Shown: positions 36,786 through 48,695 of the stretch, piece after piece
Position numbering within the stretch: the stretch's first letter is position 1
Layout of the letters: each line of letters begins with the position of its first letter
DNA from: Liquidambar formosana
Taxonomy: Eukaryota; Streptophyta; Magnoliopsida; Saxifragales; Altingiaceae
Assembly (NCBI GenBank): GCA_039720395.1
Contig: CM077826.1
Coordinates: 33,414,810 to 33,478,809, forward strand
Direction: 5' to 3'
Length of the DNA stretch: 64,000 bases
Translations under genes and position numbers: made by a program
The notes under the pieces: generated by a model
Seen by the model: only the letters and a program-made list of their open reading frames with translations
Told to the model about the DNA's origin: nothing
Database searches by the model: none

Positions 36786-36918
36786 ATTGTTTTATTTATA
36801 TCATTGCTTTAGTTATGTAAAATTGTTCTAACTGAGTTGTCAAACTCACAGCTATTTTATAAAATGTTTTCAGATAACACAAGAATTGTTTTATGAAGTA
36901 TATGTGGAGGCATGCTAT

Positions 36919-38379
36919 TGACACCCAATTTTGTACCTCCTGACATTTTGGACCACCTTTAAACCCAATGATGAAGGGCAACAGTAGATAAACTACCACA
37001 AGCGAGCCCGAAGGACCCATGCAAGCACAACACAGCTTTTTGATACCTTTTGATACCCTATAATCATATAACCATGGTCCATGCACGTACGATCATGCCC
37101 TTTATTTTCCAACACAGCTTTTTGATACCTTTTAATACCCATGATCGTATGAGCATGGTTTATGCACGTACGATCATGCCCTTTATTTTGAATTTTCAGC
37201 ATTTCCCCCCAAATCATTTCTTGCCTTGTGGAGACCCTATGTTGACAGCTATTGGATGGCGGCTGAGAAACCTTAATGAACCTCGAATTAAACCCTAATC
37301 CTTGCCTATATATACCCCACTTTCACCCAAGAGAAGGGATCCAACTTTTACACCTAGCCTCTACCCCGAAAGATCCGAAAGCTTATAGTTGTGACTGCAG
37401 CAAGTCCAGAAGGCGAGTTTGTGGAGTAATCGCTGTTGCCCGTACTTGAAGGTAACGATTTTTAATCCTTCATTCCATTTCCTTGTGATTTAGCATGATT
37501 ATTAATTGTATGAAATGTGTATAACATCTTCCGCATCCCTTTCATTTAATGGTCGGCATTTCGATTTATTTCAACATTTATTCATCCCTCGCATATGATA
37601 TTTAATATTCCAAACATTGCTCGAGCATAAAGGATAGGAAGAATCAAGCAATCATATCCATCCATCAATTCCGGTATTCAACTCGCATGATTTAGCCTGT
37701 GTACACGAATACTATTTATTATATGTATACCCTCATCAACATTTACCATAATTTCTTCATCACTTAGATTTAGGTCATTCTTATCATCTCTGAATTATAT
37801 TTGGGTTAATTTCTTGTATATATCTGAGTTACGGATTTGTTAAAGCAGAACATGGTAAGTGTTAGGCTGATTTATGGGGCGTGTATGTACGTACATATGA
37901 TATGCACGTACGTGCATCCCATATGCACGTACGTGCATGAGCCACATTTTGCAGACTAATCCTTGTTTTGCAGGCTATGTAAATATGATTCGACTCTGTT
38001 AAATGCTTTTGTTTTCTGTGTACATATTTATTTCTCTCATTTTACCTTGATTTCATACCTATTTGTCATTGTGTGCTATCGATTGAATTAAATCATTGAA
38101 TTGCTTGAATACGATTGAGCCTAATTAAGTCCTTTTTAATTAAAGCCAATAAATATATGTGGGGGTCGGCTTTGGCCGGGAGTAGATGGGCGCTTAACAC
38201 CTTCCCATTCACGTACCCTAACTCCGAACCCGAACAATCTCTGGTTGTGGCAAGTTAGACCCTTCCTAAGGGTCAATTAGTTCTCGAAGCCAAATCGGGT
38301 GGCGACTCCCTCTCTGCCCTAATCACCTGTGGTTAGTGGCGTACTCCCCGAGCCGGCGTGGTTGAGGACATGGCGCTCA
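36919..38379 (+). repeat. 5' LTR of the outer element
   Basis: Begins TGACACCC, ends GGCGCTCA just before the PBS. The TATA box TATATATA is at 37307-37314. It contains two perfect palindromes ATGCACGTACGTGCAT (37902-37917 and 37923-37938) and ATGTACGTACAT (37885-37896). In the first 110 bases about 9 percent of sites differ from the 3' LTR by eye. Confidence 0.9.
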
Positions 38380-38382
38380 TAA

Positions 38383-38400
38383 TGGCGACTCCGCTGGGGA
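38383..38400 (+). promoter_or_regulatory. Primer-binding site of the outer element
   Basis: TGGCGACTCCGCTGGGGA starts three bases after the LTR end. The TGG start fits pairing to a tRNA CCA end. A diverged version is found at the matching place of the inner element. Confidence 0.8.
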
Positions 38401-39527
38401 TAGAGAGCTAGACTCCAAGGTATTTATTGACTTTAATTAATTAGGAGACTTAATTGGGTGAAATCGAAATTGCACATATGCGCACAATCTTGACACTTGT
38501 TATCCCTTGATAGCAGTCTGATTAGAGACCCGGGTTCCATTGAGTTCCTATGGGTAACTCGATTCAGCAACATCAACTCACGGCCTGTGATACTAGCCTG
38601 TAATAAGCTAGTGAGTACGTTAATGGGTTGCTCTTTAAGCACCCTAGCTTAGGCAACCCTTGAAGGAGAAGTACCTTAATTAACCGACCATACTAATATC
38701 CCCCATAAACCATTGCATAGCTTTGATTGAATATGTGTCATTATGCATGTCATGTTACGTTTGCATTTAGGCCCATGATGTCTAGATTAGGGGGGCAAGG
38801 CCCATCATTGTCTGTTGTCTTTTTGAATCTAGGCCCAATTAAGAGGTGAAGTGTGTGATCTTGTAATTGGGTCCAAAGAAAAAAAATCCAAAAAATAAAA
38901 AATAAAAAATAATAATAATAAAAGAAAATATGGGCTTGGATCCAAATGAGAGTAGAAGAATGTGTGAATATTGTAATGGGCTTAGATGCGAGAAAGAATG
39001 GACTTTAGTTGGTTAAACCCTATGTGATACTTTGACTTCATTTTCCTAGAGGCATCTCATTAATTGTAGTCATCTCATTCATTAGGGGTTTTAGGTTTCT
39101 TTGTATCTTCCTTGATATGCGGTCTTTTGGTTGGTCCATCTTAGGGGCATTAGGCCCATTTATTTTAGGTTTACATCTTTTTCTTTTTGGTTTTGTATAT
39201 TGTTATCATATCTTTTGTCTAGGTCTTTAGTTTTCATTTTAGGAGTCTAGGTCCATTTGCATCCTCTATGTTAGGTCATTATCATTTGTTTATCTCATTC
39301 TAAGCGTGTCTAAGTTCTTTCTTTGGTTCAACCCTTTAGTTCTTTTTTATCTTCGTCTGATCCCAAAAGCATGTTTGGATGGAAATTGATATGGAATCAT
39401 TATGAATAATCAAAGTAAATGGCTTTTATAAGGATAAATACATTCCTTGCAGGGGTAACCAATCATTGCTTGGGTTCGTAATTCATTTGGAAGGTTAGAA
39501 AGAATAGAAACATTTCAAACTATTGAA

Positions 39528-40823
39528 ATGGATGCTGAACAAGATTTGGTGAAGAAGCTGGAAGAAATGATGGCAAAGATAATGGAAAGATCAATGGTGC
39601 CTATTTTGAAAAGATTCCAAAAGATTGAAGTTAATCAGGGTAAAAAAATAGTTGAGACTGGGGAAGAGGATGAAGATTTTATTTTTGATGAAAAAGACCA
39701 TGAGGACTACCTTAAGAAGAAGGAAGCTGAGACTAAGAAGAAGGAAGCTAAAGCTAAAAAGGAATTTGAAGTTGAGAAGAAAGCTAAAAAGAGAGAGATG
39801 CAAGATATTTCTGATGAGGTAGAAAAAATGAAGACTATTTTGAGGAAATCTCAAGGTGTTTAAGACTACATGCTAGACATGGATGAATTATGCCCATTCC
39901 CAAACGTCCAATTACCCCCAAAATTCAAAATGCCAAAGATGGTTGTGTTTGATGGGACTGGTAATCCTCGCAATCACTTGAAACAGTATATTCTAGCAAT
40001 GAAACCTATGAGACTTTCTAAAGAGCAAATTGTGCATTGTTTCCCTAGAACTCTTAATGGCGATGCTATGAACTGGTACCTTCCCTTGAATAATGCAAAA
40101 ACTTGAGACTGGAAGGAGCTGCCTATGGAGTTTGTGCACCATTATAACTACAATATCCAACTTGATGTCACTTTGCGAGATTTAGAGACCACTAAGCAGA
40201 AGAGTAATGAGACATTCTCTGAGTTCTTGACAAGGTGGAGGGCCAAAGCTGTTAAAATGCCCAATCGTCTAACTGAGAAGGATTAGGTGTGCATGATTGT
40301 GAAGAATCTTCTGCCGGCTTTTGGAAGACCATTAATGCCTATCCCATTGAAAACTTTTGAGGATTTGTATGATGCTGGCATACAAGTTGAAGATGGTATG
40401 GATAATAGGTTGATTGACAAAAATGATGGGAAGAAGTGCGCATATGGATTTGGCAGCTCGAGTACAAGTAATGGTAGCAGGCCAAATGAAGAGAATACTG
40501 TTAATTCGCATAATGGACCTAGAGAATTCTTTCCACTTGGTGTGTTCTTATCTACAGCCCTTCGGAATTTGGTAAAAAGAGGAAAGCTGAAGCCACTAGA
40601 TCCTACTCCTATTAACAAATCAACACCTAACTACGATGAGAATGAGTACTGTAATTTTCACCAGAGTCATGGCCATCACACTGATAAATGTGGTCGTCTC
40701 CGCCATACCATTCAGGACATGATTGATTCGGGGAAGCTTCCTAAAACAAGATTGCCTAATATGTCGACGAATCCACTTCCAGACTATCATGCTATGCCAC
40801 CTTTAAATGGGGTTGGGGCATAG
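39528..40823 (+). pseudogene. Decayed gag of the outer element, three in-frame stops
   Basis: One frame of 432 codons from ATG 39528 to TAG 40821-40823, broken only by TAA 39861, TGA 40104 and TAG 40284, with no frameshift. An N-terminal charged coiled-coil-like part rich in K and E (to residue about 110) is followed by the retrotransposon gag domain (FDGTGNPRNHLKQYILAM, NGDAMNWYLPL, RDLETTKQKSNETFSEFLTR) and a C2HC-type knuckle YCNFHQSHGHHTDKC near 40645. In living elements Gag forms the particle that packages element RNA; here it cannot be made full length without readthrough. Each stop is one transition away from a sense codon typical at that place. Confidence 0.85.
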
Positions 40824-41810
40824 TGGATTTGAATGATTATTGCGGTCAGTGGATGGTTTCTTTATTTTAGTCCTCCATGGTTTAAATAATTGGTCATTTT
40901 GGTTGGATTTATATGGTTTGGAACAATTATTTGAGATAATAATTTTGGTATGACTGTTTCTTATCAATGATTGACATTAATTTATTGCTTGCTTTCTTTA
41001 AATTTGACGTGGTTTGCCTTTCTAGCACATGAGTTAATATGCTTGCCCTTTTAATGCTTGAATTGCGAATAATGGAAATCAAAATGAAGAGAGGCCATCA
41101 TTTCTGCTATCCTCCAAAAGAAGAGAAAATCCCTTACTAACCCTTTTGAGCCTGAATGATTTTTTCTTTAATACCCTTACCAAAGATTACCCCCTATACT
41201 AGGGGCAAATTTTAAAGAGGTATTGTTTGAAAGAAGGGGTAGTATATATATTGAAAAAAAAATTGAGCAAAAGAAAAGAAAAAAGAAAAAAGGGTGCTAG
41301 AATGAAATAGCAAATTGATTACCAAGCTGGGAAGTGAAATGAAGACACAAAAGGGACATCATTAAGGTAATCCTTGGCAGATAGGAACCCATAGAAATAA
41401 ATTTTGAGCCTTTATTATCTTTTCTTTCTTGAGCCTAGACCCCTAAGCCTACATTACAGTCCAAAAGAAAGCCCTCTTTGATTGATTGAAGTTGTTCAAA
41501 TGAACTACATAAGGTTTGATCCCTTCTTGGGTATGTAGGCAACCTTTAGAGGTGCAGCCACATCATTATTCATGAGAAGGGCACCTGCCAAAAGACTCAT
41601 GTGTTAGAAGATTAAACCATTGATAATTCAAAAGGAAGATTGAAACTTTATTAATGTTTTCCATGCCATGGAAGAAAGTCTCAAGCAGTTCAATGCTAGT
41701 GGAAAGATATGATTGTGATGGTGAAAATAATCCTTTGTGGGTGTTGATATGTCTCAATATGGATGGTGATCATTACACGGGTTTGAGTTGAAAGAAGAAT
41801 AAGGAGGGGA

Positions 41811-41860
41811 ACGCCCGCTAGGTTGAAACCCCGAAAGGGCGGCCTAGGCAAAAGTTAGGG
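41811..41860 (+). other. Conserved potential hairpin block, outer element copy
   Basis: CCCGCTAGGTTGAAACCCCG followed by AAAGGGCGGCCTAGGC. Outer stem CTAGG/CCTAG encloses inner stem CCC-GAAA-GGG, a GNRA-type tetraloop. It is followed by AAAAGTTAGGG. Related blocks lie on the minus strand of the inner element at 47018-47066, 47068-47116 and 47928-47976. Confidence 0.7.
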
Positions 41861-42218
41861 CATGGAGAAAAAAATATAAGAAAAAAAATAAAATGAAGAA
41901 AATGATGAATGAAGAATTTCAAGCAAGGGACAAGGTGAACCTTGTGAGGGATGTGTCCCCAAATAAAAGAACATTTCAAAGATTATCCGTGTTGGTCTCA
42001 TGAATCAATTTCCTCCTCAATATGTCTTGGGAGTCTTCTCCTCTAAGGGCTTTTGTTTTATAAGTCATTCTTTTGTTGTCCACCCCTTAGATTAGGATCT
42101 GTTTTTATAGGGTTTGCCTTCATATGCCTAGAAGTAACTTCATATTTGTGTGCTTCCCCCAAGGAAAGGGATGAGGTTTGTTTGCTTGTGCATTCTCAGG
42201 GAAAGGAATTGCATTTCT

Positions 42219-42440
42219 TTTTATCCACAGGAACATAGATAAAATTTCTATACTTGTTTATGATCCACAAGGACAGAGATCGTGCTTTTATCCACAGGGA
42301 CAAGGATAAAATTTCTATGCTTGTTTATGATCCATAGGGACAAAGATCGTGCTTTTATCCACAGGGACAGGGATAAAATTTATATGTTTGTTTATGATCC
42401 ATAGGGAAAGGGATCATGCTTTTATTTCCTAAGAAAGGAA
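42219..42440 (+). repeat. 67-bp tandem repeat in the outer element's 3' region
   Basis: Units start at 42219, 42286 and 42353 with TTTTATCCACAGG, continue TTTATGATCCA, and a partial fourth starts at 42420. The period is exactly 67 bases for the three complete units. Confidence 0.9.
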
Positions 42441-42513
42441 TAAAGATATCTTTGGCATCTTCATCGCTATGTTACTCTTTGTAGTTAGTAGTTTCAAGAA
42501 ATTACCTGCTGAG

Positions 42514-44519
42514 TGTGGACGCTGGAAATCGACTTGGGGGGGGAATTGAGTCTCTCTTTCCACTTTTAAAAGGGGTTTTCAAAAAGCAAAGGAGTCGTCA
42601 CTTCATTTTTAGGGTACGAGGAAACCATTAAAATGTTTGTTTTATAAAAAACAAATTTGACTTTATTAATGGAAAATAGGCAAGTCTTGAACCAAAAATG
42701 AGGGTTCGGGGGCCAGGTTACGGAATGGGAGGGTTCTGAGCCATGGCCCATAGGCACCCATTTCGCCCGATAAATCGGTTTCATTTATTGATTGGGCTTA
42801 ATTAATTTCAACCATGTAATAACTAAAAATTAAGAAAATTAAAAGATAAAAACTAAACTAAGTTGGACTTGGGCTCAAGTGAGCGGCCTACGTACTTCTG
42901 ACGAAGATCAAAGTCCACGTAGTTCAAATAATCATATTAGGGGGAAGAGTTTCACTCCTCGTAGGACTCTATTAGAAACCAATCAATAATCAAACACTTT
43001 ATTTTGAAAAAACAACTCACTTTGAAACAAACAACTTTAGTTTAGAAACTTGTTTGATTTTGGATCAAAACTTTAATAAAATCCTATGAATAATAAAACT
43101 CATGGGAGATGCATCATCACATAAACAATTACATGATGGCAATGGAGTTTAGAGACTACACCTGACAAAACTGAGGCAGAGTTCTGTTTGAAACCTCGGG
43201 ATTTTTGAGTCGAAAATTGGGTAGAGCTTTGATACTTTCCAAGCTTTAAGATGGCCTCAAAGGAGGGAGTTGCAAGTCGGGCAGAGCTTCCGCGCCTTCA
43301 AGCTCTAGAATGGGTCGCAAGCAGAGGGTACTAATAGGAACGTTCCCCATTAACTATTGAGCCCAAGATCTTCTTTAGAATGAGTCTCAAGTGAAGGGAT
43401 ACTAATAGAAACGTTCATCCCACACTCAAGAACTCAAGTTCTTCATTTGCTTAGAAAAATTCTACTAAGACTTGGTGGAGAATGAATGAAGGGAGGATCC
43501 CTATTTATAGTGAAAAGTAGGTGGAATGAATGGTCAAGATTAGATCTAGTTAGGGATGATCCAAGGGCTCTAAAATACTCTCAAGAGCTGGTTCCTATCT
43601 TAAACACTTCAAAAATCCGGAAGAAATTCGAGTTTGGGTGAAAGAAGGAGTCTATAAAAGCCAAGATAAGGCAAAACACCATTAAAGGCCAATGGGCACC
43701 CTTGGTGGCTGTTTGGCACCTTGGGTGGCCGTTTGGCCCTCCATAGGTGGCCGTTTGGCCACCAGTAGCCATTTTAGTGCACTTTGGTGCATGCTTATCC
43801 CTTTATGCTATGTATTTTGCTCATTTTAAGTCCAAATTCATTGATTTTGGTCTTAAAACGACCATGACTCAATTCTCTATTCAAAACCTGGTTAAAAAAA
43901 AAAAAAATCCTAATTGAGCTACATTGGGTCAATTAATCAAGGGCTAAGCCCATATGGCTCATAGAGATCAATTAAGACTTACCGGGATAACATTAAGGTT
44001 TGAACCCTAATGGAATCCTAGTTGTAATCAAATTCCCCCAAAAGTAATTCTAAGCATTAATACACCTTAATCAAGACTCAATTAATATTAATAGAGCATT
44101 AATTGAACTCAATTGGATCAAATTAAGAACAATTATAAGAAGGATCGACGAATGGAGTCAAACCGAGACTACTTGGACCATCTTTAAGCAAATCATCTCC
44201 AAATTTAATCAAATTTTAAATCAAGCCTATTCATGATATTCTAAGGCTATTAGGATCATCTTGAGATGAATTTGATGAGAATTAGATATCAAATAAAAAT
44301 TATGCAATTGAAATGACATAAATGCCCTCTAAGTCGCAAAAGTTCTTATTAGCTATCAAGACTTAACCAAATCGAATCCTGGAAGATATCATGGACTCTT
44401 TGGGATGTATAGAGCTTAACTAAAAATATTTGGTGCCAAAATGATGCAATTCTCTACATGTGATAATGCTTCTAAGGTGGAAAAGTGTGGAATTAGAGGA
44501 TGAAAATGGGGTGTCTACA
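42514..44519 (-). repeat. 3' LTR of the inner element (left copy)
   Basis: 2006 bp. The minus-strand TATA box is CTATAAATAG (+ 43501-43510). It contains three units of a GGTGGC(C/T)GTTTGGC minisatellite at about 43688-43765, one fewer than the other LTR. Most differences from the right LTR in stretches compared by eye are transitions, about 6 percent. Confidence 0.9.
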
Positions 44520-44639
44520 GATACCCCTCATTGGCAGAGCTTGTGTTAACAAGTGAATGCCAATGCTGAAAAAGACATCCCATTTTCACAGCTGTTTGTC
44601 GATTTTGTCAACAGGACATCTTATGAGTAAGGGTAAGTA

Positions 44640-46275
44640 CTCACAGGATAATGAATAACCGACACTGTTCGTCTTATGAGTAGGAATCAATACTTATAAA
44701 AAGTTTAATGGGACATCATATGAATAAGAGTCAATATCTATACGATAAAACCAATGGGACATCATATGAGTAGCAGTCAATACTTATATGTTTATGGACA
44801 AAGATGTCATAAGAGCAAAGATCAATACTTATATGATAAAGGTAGGTTCATACACAAAAGGAGATTAAAAGTAGGGATCACTACTTAAAACAAGCATAGT
44901 TCAATGCTAAAGATGAGTATGGGTCAATACTCGGGATGAGTATGGGTCAATACTCTTAAAACAAATATGGGTCAAAGTTTAGAATGAGTATGGTTCTATA
45001 CTCAGAAAACGCAGGATGAATATGGGTCAATACTCGAAACAAGAGAGTGAGTATGGGTCAATACTAAGAGCGAGTATGGGTTAATACTCAAAATGAGTAT
45101 GGGTCAATACTTGAGACAAATATGCTCTAATAATTAAAATGAGTGTGGGTTAATACTCGGGGTGAGTATGGGTCAACACTCAAGGATGAGTATGGGTCAA
45201 TACTTAAGGTGTGAGCATGAGTCAATACTTGAGACGAGTATGGGTCAATACTCGTGATAAGTATGGGTCAATACTTAGGACAAGTATGGGTTGATACTCG
45301 GAATAAGTATGGCTCAATACTTAGGATGAGTATATGTCAATACTCGGGACGAGTATGGGTCAATACTCAGGATGAGTATAGGTCAATACTCGGAATAAGT
45401 ATGGGTCAATACTTAGGATGAGTATGGGTCAATATTTAGGACGAGTATGGGCCAACACTCGGAATAAGTATGGGTCAATACTCGGGACGAGTATGGGTCA
45501 ATACTCAAGACGAGTATGGGTCAATACTGAGGATGAGTATGTGTCAATACTCGGAATAAATATGAGTCAATACTTGGAATGAGTATAGGTCAATACTCAG
45601 GAATAAGTATAGGTCAATACTTAGGATGAGTATGTGTTAATACTCAAAATAAGTATGGGTCAATACTTGGAATGAGTATAGGTCAATACTCAAGAGAGCC
45701 AATGAGACATCGTATGAGTAAGGGTCATTATTCATACGAGAACCAATGATATAATGTATAGATAGAAGTCAATATCCACACTGAAAGTGTAATAAGAAAT
45801 CTCATGAGTAGAATTCAATATTTATAGAGAAAAGCACATAAGTAAAGGTTAATGCTTAAGATGAGTAAGGGTCAATACTCTCGATTAAAAGCATATGAGC
45901 AACAGTCAAGGCTCGAAATGAGTAGAAGTCAATACTCATAGAGAAAAGTATATAAGCAAAGGTCAATGCTCGAAATGAGTAGGAGTCATTACTCATTTGA
46001 CGAAAAATATATAAGCAAAAGTCAATGCTTAAGATGAGTAGAAGTCAGTACTCAAGAAAAACATTGCATCATATGAGTAGAATTCAATATTCATATGAAG
46101 AGGAACAATACGTTATATGAGTAAGAGTCAATACTCATATAACAAGAGAACAATTGAAATGAGTGATCATTTGAGTAATAATCAATACTCATATGAGAAA
46201 TCTAAAGCTTCGTATGAGTAGGGGTTAATACTCATATTAAGAAACCAATGAGAAGTGGTCAGTACTCATATAGTG
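44640..46275 (-). repeat. Hairpin minisatellite in the inner element's 3' region
   Basis: The dense core 44915-45691 has about 33 units of GAGTATGGGTCAATACTC plus a 4-8 base spacer, period near 24. Each unit is an inverted repeat GAGTAT/ATACTC around six bases. Looser units with CATATGAGTA and GGTCAATACTCAT continue on both sides. Position between gag and the 3' LTR matches the repeat-rich 3' region described for plant Tat/Ogre elements. Confidence 0.9.
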
Positions 46276-48695
46276 TTGATGAGATTCATCAACATTCACA
46301 AGGGAAGAATGAAGGCTACACATGCCTTAAAACAGTTTCAGGAAGCAGTCATGCCTTGAACTTGGATTGAAAAAGAGCCTAAGCTTTAAGGAGTTGAACC
46401 TAGAAGCTAAAATGATTGAGGTATCTGGGCCTCAAGATGAATAAGGAGGCGTACGGGCCTCAAGACAGTCATGCAAAAATTCATAAGCCTGGAGATGAGG
46501 TCAATTTCCAGGCTTATACAAATAATTAAAAGGTTTTCAAGCCTTAAAGCTGAATAGAGGAAGTCTATAATCTTGGAGACAAACATACAAAAAGGCCTTA
46601 AAACCAAACCAAGTAGGCTCACTAGCCTAGAAACAGACATGCAAAAGACCTTCAAGCCCTGTAATAAAATGGTGCAAACCTTATAAGGGAAGACAAACCT
46701 AACAAAAGGTATAACTCTAAGGACATGCTAGACACTCTATCAAAACGGATTTAGAAACTAAAGCCAACAATGGCTTCCAATAAGATTCATTATTTTTCAT
46801 TCTTCATTATTTATTAAAAAGACATTCTTAAGGTTATCTATGCAGACTTAGTACATTCATGGAGCCTTTTGTAAAACAATTTTCTTTAATCATGGATATG
46901 CCTTAATAGAAAAAGATGTACCTTTAAAGGCCTGGATCAGACCCGTTGCTCATTCAGAGTACAAAGACAGAGTAGACATTTTCTTTTTCCTTATCTTCTT
47001 CTTTTCCTTTTCAAAAACCCTAACTTTTGCCTAGGCTGCCTTTTCGGGTTTTCAACCTAGTGGGTTGCCCTAATTTTTGCCTAGCCCGCCCTTTCAAGTT
47101 TTCAACCTAGCGGGCTTTTCTTTTCTCTTCATTTCTTTTACTACCGCTAGCCTTTCAAATCTCGATAATGCTTCAACCATTGGAATTCATGAAGTTCCAT
47201 ACCCATTCTCGTCATTGAGCCATTCGAGCCTATCTGACCTTGATAATGCTTCAACCACGGAGGAATTCAATTCATGAAGTCTCATACCCCTACTCTTCAT
47301 TGAGCCATTCAGATATTTCAATCAAATAAGCCCAATCATTTCCTTAGAGATCACTGCTACACCTTTTCTGTCATTAAATCTATGACAAAAATTTGAGTCG
47401 AAGGATGTGGTGAGGTTTTACGGATGAGACATTTTTTTTTATATGGGATTGGATGGGATCACAACAATCAAGGATTTTTTAGAAGGCAAGGTCAATGACC
47501 AATAAAGACACAGGATTAAAAAAAACACAAAGAGAAACATGGAAGAATCAATGGTGAGGGACTTTTTTTATTTTTTATTTTTTATATTTTTTATCAACAA
47601 GACAAAAAGTAACAAAAGATAGTGGAAAAATCATATCAACTTTCTTAGTGGCATGTTAAATCTCCTAAGAGGCTTACGGATGAAACTATTTCTTTCAATC
47701 CAGTCACAAAAAATCACCTTCAATGATCGGCCACATGCAAAACCCCTTCTTTATTCTTTTTTATTTTTTATTTTTTATAGACCACGCCCAAAGTGACTTT
47801 ATGGGCTGCCTACATATCCCTACTTAATCCTTGAAAGAAACACATACATCTGAAAAGCTTATCTTTTTTGGGGAATTAGGTCTTCGTAGTTCAAAATCAA
47901 TTTTCTTTTTTTTTTTTTTTTTGAAAGCCCTAACTTTTGCCTGGGCCACTTTTTCAGGTTTTCAACTTAGTGGGCTAGGACTTTGCACATGCTAAAGATT
48001 TTTATTGATATAGTGACCACCCAAATTTGATCTTCAACCCTCCTTCCAAGTCATAAACTGATGTTTTGACCTCTTTGATCACAAGGTCTTTCTTTAACAA
48101 TTCTCTATCAATCTTCTTCGACATTCTTGATGATTCTACCATCACTTTTCCACTCAAACATTTTTTTTTATCCCTTTTTTCTTTTTCTTTTTTGCTACAT
48201 GGGCTAATCTTCTCGAAAGTCTGATTTTGAATTGTTCAATGCTCAACTTCTTGATCTTCAAAGGCTTCAAAGTCTTTCTTCAATGGATTGATGAGTTCTC
48301 TATCTTCATTCAGGAGGGTGGTCCCTAACTTAACCATTTCAGGCTTATCATTGTTTCCAAATTAATTGGTCACAGTTCATCCATCATGCCTCTAAAGTTT
48401 ATATTTATGCCACTTTGATCATTGATTGATTGATGAGAAGATATGAATGGAAAGACAAATGAATATTTGGAATCAAATCATTTTATTGAAAGATTGAGGA
48501 GTTACAATGAAAGACCAGACTAGCAGCAATAGGGACTCACAAATTCACTAGGAAGCAAATGGACTATAACCTAGAAAGAAAATGAACCAATCCTAAGTCT
48601 ACTTTGAACTGAATATGCTCAAACTCCTCATCACTAATGTTTATAACTGAATTAGTGCAGTAGTAAGCACTAAGAAAGATGTCCTCGAGAGTCAA
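46276..48695 (-). other. Non-coding internal region of the inner element
   Basis: No pol-type motif or long ORF on either strand. Three hairpin blocks on the minus strand (47018-47066, 47068-47116, 47928-47976) share CTAGGTTGAAAAC and GCAAAA(G/A)TTAGGG with the outer element. Several T runs and two adjacent direct copies with ATTCATGAAGT (about 47180-47300) are present. Confidence 0.7.

Noticed and set aside
37050..37298. ORFs on both strands in the outer LTRs (also 53461-53954)
   Set aside because: They repeat in both LTRs because the LTRs are duplicates, and they show no known domain. The repeated peptides reflect the ACGTAC-rich palindromes.
44915..45691. Regular short repeats with spacers, CRISPR-like at first sight
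   Set aside because: Units are degenerate, spacers are 4-8 bases, and it lies inside a plant retrotransposon. It is a minisatellite.
46407..46655. Minus-strand ORF in the inner element as a possible accessory gene
   Set aside because: The product is a run of similar hydrophobic phrases from a degenerate direct repeat (AGCCT...CAGACATGCAAAA), with no domain.
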